Assembly: GCA_934401725.1 (NCBI GenBank)
Contig: CAKRSS010000007.1
Span: 1 to 57,557 of the forward strand
Length of the DNA stretch: 57,557 bases
Reading direction: 5' to 3'
From: an uncultured Eubacteriales bacterium
GTDB lineage: Bacteria; Bacillota; Clostridia; Oscillospirales; CAG-272
Below are positions 15,824 through 23,881 of this stretch, one piece after another (position 1 is the first letter of the stretch; each line of letters starts with the position of its first letter). Both the position numbers and the translations under genes were made by a program. The notes under the pieces were generated by a model. The model saw nothing but the letters and a program-made list of their open reading frames with translations. It was not told where the DNA came from and made no database searches.

Positions 15824-18800
15824 AATCTCTTGAAATGCAGGGCTTCAAGTCCTTTCCGGACAAGACCAAGCTTATTTTTGAGAACGGAACCACCGTTATC
15901 GTAGGTCCGAACGGAAGCGGAAAATCGAATATTTCCGACGCCATGCGTTGGGTGCTGGGTGAAATTTCAACCAAGTCCATACGAAGCGCCAAGATGGAGG
16001 ACATTATTTTCGGCGGAGCCGTCGGGCGCAAGCCAATGAGCTATGCCGAGGTGTCAGTCACCTTTGACAATACCGATAAGGAGCATAGGCTCGAGAGTCC
16101 GTTTGACGAGGTGACGGTTACGCGTCGCTATTACCGCGCAGGTGAGAGCGAGTATTTTATCAACCGCCGCCCCGTTCGTCTGAAGGACATTTACGAGCTG
16201 TTTATGAACACCGGTATCGGGCGTGACGGATATTCCATCATCGGCCAGGGAAAAATAGCAGAGATACTCTCGCGCAAGAGCGACGAGCGCCGCAACATTT
16301 TCGAGGACGCGTCCGGTATTGCAAAATACCGGTTCAAGAAAAACGATTCCGAGCGCAAGCTGGCCGCAACCGAGGACAATATGAACCGCGCGAACGATAT
16401 TTTCACGGTCATATGCGAGCAGCTCGGCCCGCTCGAGAAGGACGCCGAGAAGGCGCGCCGCGCCATCGAGCTGATGGAGACAAAAAAGAAGGTCGACGTC
16501 CAGCTCTGGCTCTACGATACCGACCGACTTCACAACGAGGTCGAGCAGGCCGAGGAGCGCTTCAAATATTCGTCCTTCGACCTTCAGAACGCCAATGAGG
16601 CGCTTCAGGCGTACGAGCAGCAGTATGAGCGCCTGAATCAGGCGTCCCAGGACAACCGCCGCATATCCGCGGAGCTGCTTGAACGCATTCAGGAGCGCAC
16701 AAAGCAGAATTTCGAGATTGACAGCCAATTCAAGCTCAACGAAAACCGCATAGCGCATTGCCGCGAGCTTATCGCCGCGTCTGAGGGCGAGGTTGTCAGT
16801 CTGCGGCGGACGCTTGAGGCCGAGGAGAGCGATTACAGCGGGCGAAACCGCAAGCTGACAGAGCTCGGTGAAAAGCTCGAGAAGCTGCGCGGCGAGCAGG
16901 AGCGGTGTCAGCGCGAGTCGGCGGACTACGAGGCGCGCGCCGCGCGTCTCACCGACGCGATTGACAGTGCTCTGGTCGACATACGCAAGCTCGAGCAGGA
17001 GGCCGTCGACGCAAAGGTGCAGCTGTCGGTCATAGAGAACGCGCAGCTGACCAACACCGACAAAAACAGCTCAATTTCCGAGGAGCTCGAGCGTTACGGC
17101 AAAATTTCCGACGAGCTGACGCAGAGCTGCGCTGAAAAGCAGCAGCGCGTCGACAGCTACAACAGTCAGATAGCAGGATTCCAGTCCGAGCTTGACGAAA
17201 AGATTAAAGAAGCCGAAACGGCGGCGGGCGACCGCGAGATATGCGAGCGTGAGATTGTCCGACTGACGCTGGAACGCGACACGCGCCGCCAGAGAATAGA
17301 GACCTTCCGCGCCATGGAGGAGCAGTTCGAGGGGTATTCCTCGAGCGTCCGCTTTGTCATGAAGAGCTACGCGGAGGGGCGCATCAAAAACCAGACGGGC
17401 ATGCCGTGCGGGCGCATTTACGGCCCGCTGTCCAAGCTCATAAGCGTTGAGGAAAAGTATGTCAGCGCTGTCGAGACGGCGCTGGGGGCAAACCTTCAAC
17501 ACATTGTCGTCGAGGACGAGAGCGTGGCAAAGTCGGCCATGGCGGCGCTCAAGCGCGAGAACGCAGGCCGCGCGACATTCTTCCCGCTGACATCTATGTG
17601 CGGGCAGTCGCCGACCAACGAAATGCGCGATGCCGCGGGATACCGCGGATACGTCGGCGTGGCGGACGAGCTGGTTAAGTGCGAGCCGAAGTTCCGCGAG
17701 ATACTCTCCAGCCTCGCAGGGCGCACGCTGGTATTCGACAATATCGACAACGCCACCGTCATGGCCCAGGCCATGCATTATCGCGTCCGCGTCGTGACGC
17801 TTGACGGACAGCAGATAAACTTCGGTGGTTCGTTTACGGGTGGTTCTACGCGTACGAACGGCAGTATTCTCGGTCGCGCGGGCGAGATCAAGCGCCTTGA
17901 GGCCGAGGCGGCAGGCCTTGACGCGCGGCTGACGAATGAGTCAGCCGCCCGAGGCGAGCTCGACGCGCGCATGCTCACGCTGCGTGACGAGCGTTCCGCG
18001 CTTGAGGAGCGCATAAAGCTGAGCGACGTTCTGCGTTCCGGCGAGCTGGCCGTACTCGAGCAGGTCAAGGCCAAGCTCGACGCAAACAACACGCTCGTCT
18101 CAAAACTCAGAAGCGATATTGACGGCATTGCCGAGCAGCAGCTGCGTCAGGCCGAGGACATGGACGAGCTGCGTCACCACAGCGCCGAGATAACCGCGCA
18201 GATTTCCGAGATAACGGAATTCCGCAACGCCAAGGATATAGAGCGCAACGAGCTGCTTGATAAAAAGTCGGCGAGCGACAATCAGGGCGTCCAGCTGTTT
18301 ATCTCGATAAGCGAGGTTCAGAAGGACATCGAGACTGAGCAGACGCTTCAGCAGGCCGCCGCCGAGCGCAGCGAGAACTGCCGGAATGACATAAGCTCGC
18401 GTCAGGCCCGCATTGACGAGCTCAGACGCGACGTTGACAGGCTTGTCTCGGAGCAGGAGAGCAACCGCGCTGCGGCCGGCGAAGGTGACGACGAGCTGAG
18501 ACAGCTCAACGCCAAACGCGCCGAGGCGGAGAAGGGCGGGCTCGAATATGAGCGCTTACTCAACGAACTCAACGCCAAAACCAAGGAAAAGCAGGCGCAG
18601 AAGGAGACCATACTTCTCAACCACACCGCAAACGAGAACAAGCTCAAGCAGCTTCGGGACGAGCAGGACGCGCTGTCCACCCGCCTCTGGGACGACTATC
18701 AGCTGACCCGCGCGGAGGCAGTCGCGCTTGGTTATCCGGCGCTCGACGCCAAGACGCGCCCCGCGGCCGTGACGGAGCAGACCTCCTGCCGCAACCGTCT

Positions 18801-19446
18801 GCGCGTGATAGGAAACGTCGACCTTGATGCAGTCAGCAAGTACAATGAAGTCAAGAAAAAGCACGACGAGATGGAGACGCAGATAAAGGATCTCGAGAAG
18901 GCGCGCCGCGAGCTGCTGAGCGTCATCGGGGAGCTGGAGTCCAATATGGAGAGCACCTTCCTTGACTCGTTCAACCACATAAACGAAAACTTCAACCGTG
19001 TGTTCTCCGAGCTGTTCGGCGGCGGATCGGCCAAGCTGTCGCTGACTGATCCCACAAACGTGCTTGAGAGCGGCATCGAAATAAGCGCCGCACCTCCCGG
19101 AAAGATTATAAAAAACCTCATGCAGCTGTCGGGCGGCGAGCAGGCGTTTGTTGCAATCGCGCTGTTCTTTGCGATACTTCAGGTCAACCCGACGCCGTTC
19201 TGCATACTCGACGAGATTGAGGCGGCGCTGGATGAGGTCAACGTCGGAAGATTTGCGGAGTACATTAAAAAGTATTCCGACGGCACGCAGTTCGTGCTCA
19301 TAACCCACCGCCGCGGTACCATGGAGGCGGCGAACCGCCTTTACGGCGTCACAATGCCGGAGCACGGCATTTCAAAGGTACTTACACTGAACGTGGACGA
19401 TATTTCAAAGACAAGAGGAGATGATTGGAATGGCATTTTTGGATAA
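15814..19446 (+). CDS. smc: Chromosome segregation protein SMC (condensin ATPase), TTG start
   Basis: Smc is the ATPase of bacterial condensin, acting with ScpA/ScpB to fold and separate chromosomes. The 1210-aa protein begins at TTG 15814 with GGAGG (15801-15805) eight bases ahead; MYLKSLEMQGFKSF is the canonical N-terminus. Walker A is GPNGSGKSN near residue 32. Two long charged coiled-coil arms (about 165-500 and 680-1030) flank the hinge (GRIYGPLSKLISVEEKYVSAV). The signature LSGGEQAFVAIAL and Walker B FCILDEIEAALDE lie near residues 1110-1135. Length is normal. ftsY begins 17 bp before its end. Confidence 0.98.
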   Translation: MYLKSLEMQGFKSFPDKTKLIFENGTTVIVGPNGSGKSNISDAMRWVLGEISTKSIRSAKMEDIIFGGAVGRKPMSYAEVSVTFDNTDKEHRLESPFDEVTVTRRYYRAGESEYFINRRPVRLKDIYELFMNTGIGRDGYSIIGQGKIAEILSRKSDERRNIFEDASGIAKYRFKKNDSERKLAATEDNMNRANDIFTVICEQLGPLEKDAEKARRAIELMETKKKVDVQLWLYDTDRLHNEVEQAEERFKYSSFDLQNANEALQAYEQQYERLNQASQDNRRISAELLERIQERTKQNFEIDSQFKLNENRIAHCRELIAASEGEVVSLRRTLEAEESDYSGRNRKLTELGEKLEKLRGEQERCQRESADYEARAARLTDAIDSALVDIRKLEQEAVDAKVQLSVIENAQLTNTDKNSSISEELERYGKISDELTQSCAEKQQRVDSYNSQIAGFQSELDEKIKEAETAAGDREICEREIVRLTLERDTRRQRIETFRAMEEQFEGYSSSVRFVMKSYAEGRIKNQTGMPCGRIYGPLSKLISVEEKYVSAVETALGANLQHIVVEDESVAKSAMAALKRENAGRATFFPLTSMCGQSPTNEMRDAAGYRGYVGVADELVKCEPKFREILSSLAGRTLVFDNIDNATVMAQAMHYRVRVVTLDGQQINFGGSFTGGSTRTNGSILGRAGEIKRLEAEAAGLDARLTNESAARGELDARMLTLRDERSALEERIKLSDVLRSGELAVLEQVKAKLDANNTLVSKLRSDIDGIAEQQLRQAEDMDELRHHSAEITAQISEITEFRNAKDIERNELLDKKSASDNQGVQLFISISEVQKDIETEQTLQQAAAERSENCRNDISSRQARIDELRRDVDRLVSEQESNRAAAGEGDDELRQLNAKRAEAEKGGLEYERLLNELNAKTKEKQAQKETILLNHTANENKLKQLRDEQDALSTRLWDDYQLTRAEAVALGYPALDAKTRPAAVTEQTSCRNRLRVIGNVDLDAVSKYNEVKKKHDEMETQIKDLEKARRELLSVIGELESNMESTFLDSFNHINENFNRVFSELFGGGSAKLSLTDPTNVLESGIEISAAPPGKIIKNLMQLSGGEQAFVAIALFFAILQVNPTPFCILDEIEAALDEVNVGRFAEYIKKYSDGTQFVLITHRRGTMEAANRLYGVTMPEHGISKVLTLNVDDISKTRGDDWNGIFG

Positions 19447-20335
19447 ACTCAAAGCCGGACTTTCAAAAACCAAAAACGCGATATTCAAGCAGGTGGACAA
19501 CCTGCTTAAGAGCTTTGTCAAGGTTGACGAGGAGATGATAGACGAGCTCGAGGAGTTGCTGATATGCGCCGACGTCGGCGTCTCGGCAACCGGGGAGATA
19601 ACCGAGCGTCTGCGTGAGCAGATAAAGGATGGCAGACTTAAGGAAAAGGATCAGGTCATGCAGGCGCTGCGCGATATACTGAGCGATATGATAGGCGAGG
19701 GCGAGCCGCTGCATCTTGACACCACACCGTCCGTGATATTGGTCATCGGTGTCAACGGTGCCGGTAAGACGACATCGATAGGCAAAATATCAAAGAGGCT
19801 CATTGAGAGCGGCAAGAAGGTAGTTGTCGCAGCGGCAGATACCTTCCGCGCGGCGGCCATCGACCAGCTGGCTGTATGGTGCGAGCGCTCGGGTGCCGAG
19901 CTTGTGCGCCAGCAGGAGGGCTCGGACCCGGCGGCGGTCGTTTATGACGCGGCGGGGTACGCCAAAAAGCACGGCGCAGAGGTGCTCATCATCGACACGG
20001 CGGGACGCCTGCACAACAAAAAGAACCTCATGGACGAGCTGGCCAAGATAAACCGCGTCATTGACCGCGAGTTGCCCGGCTGCTCGCGCGAGAACCTGCT
20101 CGTGCTCGATGCAACGACAGGGCAGAACGCCGTCATGCAGGCCAAGGAGTTCAGCCACGCCGCAAACATCACGGGGCTTGTGCTCAACAAGCTCGACGGT
20201 ACCGCCAAGGGCGGCATTGTTCTCTCGATAAAGAAGGAGCTTGCGATACCCGTCAAGTTTATCGGCGTCGGCGAGAAGATAGACGACATGCAGCCGTTTG
20301 ACGCGGGAGAGTTCGTCGACGCACTGTTCAACTGA
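19430..20335 (+). CDS. ftsY: Signal recognition particle receptor FtsY
   Basis: FtsY is the SRP receptor GTPase that delivers ribosome-nascent chain complexes to the Sec translocon. From ATG 19430 the product is 301 aa. AGAGGAG (19414-19420) is correctly spaced for this start and abuts the alternative ATG at 19421. The N domain (about 1-90) is followed by the G domain with GVNGAGKTTSIGKISK, DTFRAAAIDQL, DTAGR and LNKLDGTAKGG. The acidic A domain found in enterobacteria is essentially absent, as is usual in Gram-positives. It overlaps smc by 17 bp, a conserved smc-ftsY coupling. Confidence 0.98.
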   Translation: MAFLDKLKAGLSKTKNAIFKQVDNLLKSFVKVDEEMIDELEELLICADVGVSATGEITERLREQIKDGRLKEKDQVMQALRDILSDMIGEGEPLHLDTTPSVILVIGVNGAGKTTSIGKISKRLIESGKKVVVAAADTFRAAAIDQLAVWCERSGAELVRQQEGSDPAAVVYDAAGYAKKHGAEVLIIDTAGRLHNKKNLMDELAKINRVIDRELPGCSRENLLVLDATTGQNAVMQAKEFSHAANITGLVLNKLDGTAKGGIVLSIKKELAIPVKFIGVGEKIDDMQPFDAGEFVDALFN

Positions 20336-20356
20336 CGTCACACGCCGATAATTGCA

Positions 20357-21394
20357 ATGAGCAAAAAAGCAAAAATTATAGTTTCGTGCAGTGCATCTGT
20401 GGTGATTCTCGTCGTGGTGCTGTGGCTCGCGCAGTGTGTGCTGATGCCGAAGTATATGTCGGACATCCCCGAGGGCGCGCTCATCGGCGAGTATTACGCG
20501 AGCGCGGGCGGGCATGACGTGCTGTTCGTCGGCGACTGCGAGGTGTATGAAAACTTCTCGCCGGTAACACTGTGGGAAGAGCACGGAGTGTCGTCGTATA
20601 TCAGAGGAAGCGCACAGCAGCTGATATGGCAGTCCTACTATATGCTCGAGGAAATGCTTGAGTATGAGACGCCGCAGGTCGTCGTTTACAACGTGCTTGC
20701 GATGAAGTACGGCACGCCGCAGAGCGAGGCCTACAACCGTCTCAATCTCGACGGCATGAAAATGTCTTCATATAAAATGGCGGCCGTGCACGCGTCAATG
20801 ACGGACGGCGAGTCTGCGCTCAGCTACGTTTTCCCGCTTCTGCGCTACCATTCGCGCTGGAGCGAGATAGGGGCAGAGGATTTTCGGTATATGTTCAGCC
20901 GGGACAGCGTCAGCTTTGCCGGCTACCTCATGCAGACGGGCGTGCGCGGAATCGACCCGGCGTCGATTCCGGCGGCCGTTCCACTTGAGAATTACGAGTT
21001 GCCGGCGCTGTGCTGGGGCTACCTCGACCGTATGTGTCAGCTGTGCGAGGAGCATGGCGTGCGGCTTGTGCTTATTAAGGCTCCGAGCCTCTACCCACAT
21101 TGGTATGACGAGTGGGACGCTCAGGTGACCGAATATGCCGGGCGGCACGGTCTGAATTACTACAATCTTCTGAAAATATCGGACGACATAGGCATCGACT
21201 GGTCGTGCGACACCTACGACATGGGGCTTCACCTCAACGTCGATGGGGCGGAGAAGCTGTCTGCCTATTTCGGCGGCGTGCTGCGCGAGGAATGCGGCGT
21301 CACAGACCGCCGCGGTGACGATGCATACGCGTCGCGCTGGGATGCGATAAGCCGCTCATATTATAATGAAAAGGAAAGCAGGAAAAACAAATGA
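20357..21394 (+). CDS. Membrane-anchored SGNH/GDSL-like protein with a GDC nucleophile box
   Basis: A 345-aa protein with one N-terminal membrane segment (residues 7-29) and an extracytoplasmic body. VLFVGDCEVYENFSPVTLWE (residues 55-74) sits where SGNH hydrolases and DltD/AlgX-like proteins carry the GDS box, but with Cys61 in place of the nucleophilic serine. A C-terminal DMGLHLNVDGAEKLS (about 288-302) fits the Asp/His block V. Such proteins often handle acyl groups of cell-envelope polymers, but no MBOAT partner is present here. It follows ftsY by 21 nt and overlaps the lipoprotein gene by 4 nt. The fold assignment is moderately sure; the activity is unknown. Confidence 0.65.
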   Translation: MSKKAKIIVSCSASVVILVVVLWLAQCVLMPKYMSDIPEGALIGEYYASAGGHDVLFVGDCEVYENFSPVTLWEEHGVSSYIRGSAQQLIWQSYYMLEEMLEYETPQVVVYNVLAMKYGTPQSEAYNRLNLDGMKMSSYKMAAVHASMTDGESALSYVFPLLRYHSRWSEIGAEDFRYMFSRDSVSFAGYLMQTGVRGIDPASIPAAVPLENYELPALCWGYLDRMCQLCEEHGVRLVLIKAPSLYPHWYDEWDAQVTEYAGRHGLNYYNLLKISDDIGIDWSCDTYDMGLHLNVDGAEKLSAYFGGVLREECGVTDRRGDDAYASRWDAISRSYYNEKESRKNK

Positions 21395-21900
21395 AAAAAT
21401 GTACCGCTTTATTGCTGTTGTTGACGCTTACCGCCGCGCTGTTGCTTACGGCCTGTGATTCGAACGGCACAAACCCCAACAGCAACGATTATATCTACAG
21501 CTTTTCGTACAACGGCGTTTCAATCACGCCCGGCGGCTCGTTTGATGAGATAAAGTCGGGGCTCGGCACGTACACAAGCTATTTTGAGGCGGCCTCCTGT
21601 GCCTTCGACGGCAACGACAAGATATACACCTACGGCAGCGTTCAGATAAACGTATCTCCGCTTGCGGGCGTGGACACTATTTATATGGTGACTTTGCTCG
21701 ACGATTCGCTCGCGACGCCTGATGGAATCCGCGTCGGCAGTACGCGGGATGAGGTCATTGCGGCGTACGGAGACGGCGGCGTTGACAACGGCACCTCGCT
21801 GGTCTACGTGGCGGGGCTGACGGAGCTTGTTTTCATACTTCGCGACGGATGCGTGACCTCGGTACAGTACAGAGGGATAGAAGCGGCTATTGCAGACTGA
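21391..21900 (+). CDS. Predicted lipoprotein of unknown function
   Basis: A 169-aa protein with a lipoprotein signal: MKKCTALLLLLTLTAALLLT followed by AC, the lipobox cysteine near residue 22. After a short Asn/Ser-rich tether comes a small domain with FSYNGVSITPGGSFDEIKSG and GIRVGSTRDEVIAAYGD. The latter resembles the repeat unit of small envelope proteins that begin with V-G-x(T/S)-x-(D/E)-V. The ATGA overlap with the upstream SGNH-like gene implies that the two act together at the outer face of the membrane. No family was recognised with confidence. Confidence 0.7.
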   Translation: MKKCTALLLLLTLTAALLLTACDSNGTNPNSNDYIYSFSYNGVSITPGGSFDEIKSGLGTYTSYFEAASCAFDGNDKIYTYGSVQINVSPLAGVDTIYMVTLLDDSLATPDGIRVGSTRDEVIAAYGDGGVDNGTSLVYVAGLTELVFILRDGCVTSVQYRGIEAAIAD

Positions 21901-21957
21901 AAATTAGCACTGAAATATAAAAATCGCAAAAAAATTAAAAAAATTTTTCAAAACCCC

Positions 21958-21986
21958 TTGACAAACGGTTCGATTAGTGGTAAATT
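21958..21986 (+). promoter_or_regulatory. Sigma-A promoter of the hrcA heat-shock operon
   Basis: Perfect -35 TTGACA (21958-21963), 17-bp spacer and -10-like TAAATT (21981-21986). The CIRCE operator starts 12 bp downstream, covering the expected transcription start. Confidence 0.75.
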
Positions 21987-21997
21987 TATAGCATAGT

Positions 21998-22024
21998 TTA
22001 GCACTTGACTCATAAGAGTGCTAA
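21998..22024 (+). promoter_or_regulatory. CIRCE operator (HrcA binding site)
   Basis: TTAGCACTT, nine bases, GAGTGCTAA: the CIRCE inverted repeat with the usual 9-nt spacing and a single departure from consensus (T for C at the ninth base of the left arm). It sits between the promoter and hrcA, so HrcA should repress its own operon; release on heat stress is the known mechanism. Confidence 0.95.
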
Positions 22025-22084
22025 ACGAAAGCGAAAATCACCGCTGATTGAACCGTTTATGTTTTTGAAAAGGAGGTGCGCGTC

Positions 22085-23176
22085 ATGAAGGGCGATCCGC
22101 ATGAATTGAGCGAGCGAAAAAAGCTGATACTTAAAGCAATAGTAGACGCGCATATTGAGGGCGGCGAGCCGGTCGGCTCCAAGTACATTCTTGAGAGCCA
22201 TCAGTTGTCCTGCTCATCGGCTACCATCAGAAATGAGATGGCAGAGCTTGAAGAGATGGGCTACCTCGAGCAGCCTCACACCTCGTCCGGACGCGTTCCG
22301 AGCGAGCTTGGCTACCGATTCTACGTCGACAGCCTCATAGACAGCTACGCAATGACGGCGCGGGAGGTCATGCAGATAAACAATCTGCTGAAGATTAAAA
22401 TGGGCGAGCTTGACCAGATTCTTGACACTGCGTCAAAGCTGGCAAGCACGCTGACAAATTACACGGGAATTGCAATCCGGCCTAAAGCGGTGTCAGCCAG
22501 CTTTGAAAGATTTGAGACCGTCTACATCGACCCGCACAACCTGCTGCTCATAATGATGAACGGCACGACGCTGGTTAAGACGCAGAACATCCGTTGCGAC
22601 GAGCCGGTTGATCCGGGACTTGTCGCTGTGCTCGGACGAACACTGAACGAAAACATGGCAGGCTACTCGGCAGGTGAAGTTACGTTCTCGATGATGATGA
22701 AGATGGAGGCTGACATGGGCGGCCGCCAGGAACCGTTGCACACGGCACTCAAGGTCATTTACAAGGTGACCGGAGAGCTTGACTGCGGCGAGCTCAAGCT
22801 GGCGGGACTCAACCGCCTGCTTCAGTACCCTGAGTATTCGGATTCCGAGCAGCTCGGCCAGCTGATCGGCGCGCTTGAGAGCAAGGATGAGATTCTTGAT
22901 CTCGTTGGCGAGTCGGCGCACACGGGCGACGAGGACAGGGTCAAGGTGGTGCTGGGCTCGGAGAGCTCGGTCAAGGTCATGAATCAGTCGGCCATAGTTT
23001 ACAAGCAGATAAAGAAAAACGGCAGAACGGTCGGAGCGATCGGAATCATTGGCCCCTTGCGTATGGACTACGCCAAGGTGCTTGCTACGATAGACAGCCT
23101 CGGCGGCAACATTGCCAACCTGCTTGACGATGAAACTCAACCTCAGCTGCCGGAGGGCGGCAAGAAGGATGATTAG
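22085..23176 (+). CDS. hrcA: Heat-inducible transcription repressor HrcA
   Basis: HrcA represses class I heat-shock genes by binding CIRCE and depends on GroEL for folding. From the ATG at 22085 (AGGAGG 22071-22076, eight bases ahead) the product is 363 aa. A GTG at 22076 overlaps the Shine-Dalgarno and is rejected. The N-terminal winged helix has the conserved EPVGSKYILE, SSATIRNEMAELEEMGYLEQ and PHTSSGRVPSELGYRFYVD. The C-terminal part carries the dimerisation region ending in GPLRMDYAKVLATIDSL. It heads hrcA-grpE-dnaK-dnaJ and has a CIRCE site directly upstream. Confidence 0.98.
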   Translation: MKGDPHELSERKKLILKAIVDAHIEGGEPVGSKYILESHQLSCSSATIRNEMAELEEMGYLEQPHTSSGRVPSELGYRFYVDSLIDSYAMTAREVMQINNLLKIKMGELDQILDTASKLASTLTNYTGIAIRPKAVSASFERFETVYIDPHNLLLIMMNGTTLVKTQNIRCDEPVDPGLVAVLGRTLNENMAGYSAGEVTFSMMMKMEADMGGRQEPLHTALKVIYKVTGELDCGELKLAGLNRLLQYPEYSDSEQLGQLIGALESKDEILDLVGESAHTGDEDRVKVVLGSESSVKVMNQSAIVYKQIKKNGRTVGAIGIIGPLRMDYAKVLATIDSLGGNIANLLDDETQPQLPEGGKKDD

Positions 23177-23221
23177 ATGTCGTCCTCATAAATCAGCAGA
23201 AGAAAGGATGCGCGTTATCAA

Positions 23222-23836
23222 ATGAACGAAAACAACGAAAAGCAGTCGCCGGCGGCCGAAAATAACCGTCCGCCCGACACTGAAATAAAGGCAGATGCCG
23301 AAAGCACCGCCGCCTCGCAGGATGCGGCAGGGGAGGAGAAGGAAACGAAAGGCGAGAAGAAAAAAATCAAAAAGCTGGAGAGCGAGATTGAGGGACTTCA
23401 CCGTCAGCTTGAGCGTGCCGAAAAGGCAGCCGCAGAGGCTAACGACAAATATCTCCGCATGCTCGCAGAGTATGACAACTTCCGCAAGCGTTCCCAAAAG
23501 GAGCGCGAGGGCTGCTACGCCGATGCCTATTCGGACGCGGTGAGTGCAGTTCTTCCGGTTCTCGACAATCTCGAGCGCGCCGCACATTATTCGGACGCCG
23601 AGGCTGTCTCAAAGGGACTTGCGCTTACACTCAAGAGCTTTGAGGAGACCTTCAATAAGCTCGGTATTCACGAAATCGAGGCCGTGGGAAAGCCCTTCGA
23701 CCCACAGCTTCACAACGCGGTAATGCACGTTGAGGACGAGAACTACGGTGAGAATGAGATCATCGAGGTTCTTCAGAAGGGATATATAAAAGGCGACAAG
23801 GTCATAAGATATGCTATGGTCAAGGTCGCGAACTGA
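23222..23836 (+). CDS. grpE: Nucleotide exchange factor GrpE
   Basis: GrpE speeds ADP release from DnaK. The 204-aa product has a disordered, charged N-terminus (residues 1-45), a long helix (KKIKKLESEIEGLHRQLERA) and the conserved YLRMLAEYDNFRKRSQKERE. The C-terminal beta domain has the family signature ending in VLQKGYIKGDKVIRYAMVKV. Length is normal. It lies 45 nt after hrcA and 45 nt before dnaK, with a moderate Shine-Dalgarno (AAAGGATG). Confidence 0.97.
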   Translation: MNENNEKQSPAAENNRPPDTEIKADAESTAASQDAAGEEKETKGEKKKIKKLESEIEGLHRQLERAEKAAAEANDKYLRMLAEYDNFRKRSQKEREGCYADAYSDAVSAVLPVLDNLERAAHYSDAEAVSKGLALTLKSFEETFNKLGIHEIEAVGKPFDPQLHNAVMHVEDENYGENEIIEVLQKGYIKGDKVIRYAMVKVAN

Positions 23837-23881
23837 AACAGGTAAAACAAAATCTTAAAATATATTCGGAGGAAATTTATT

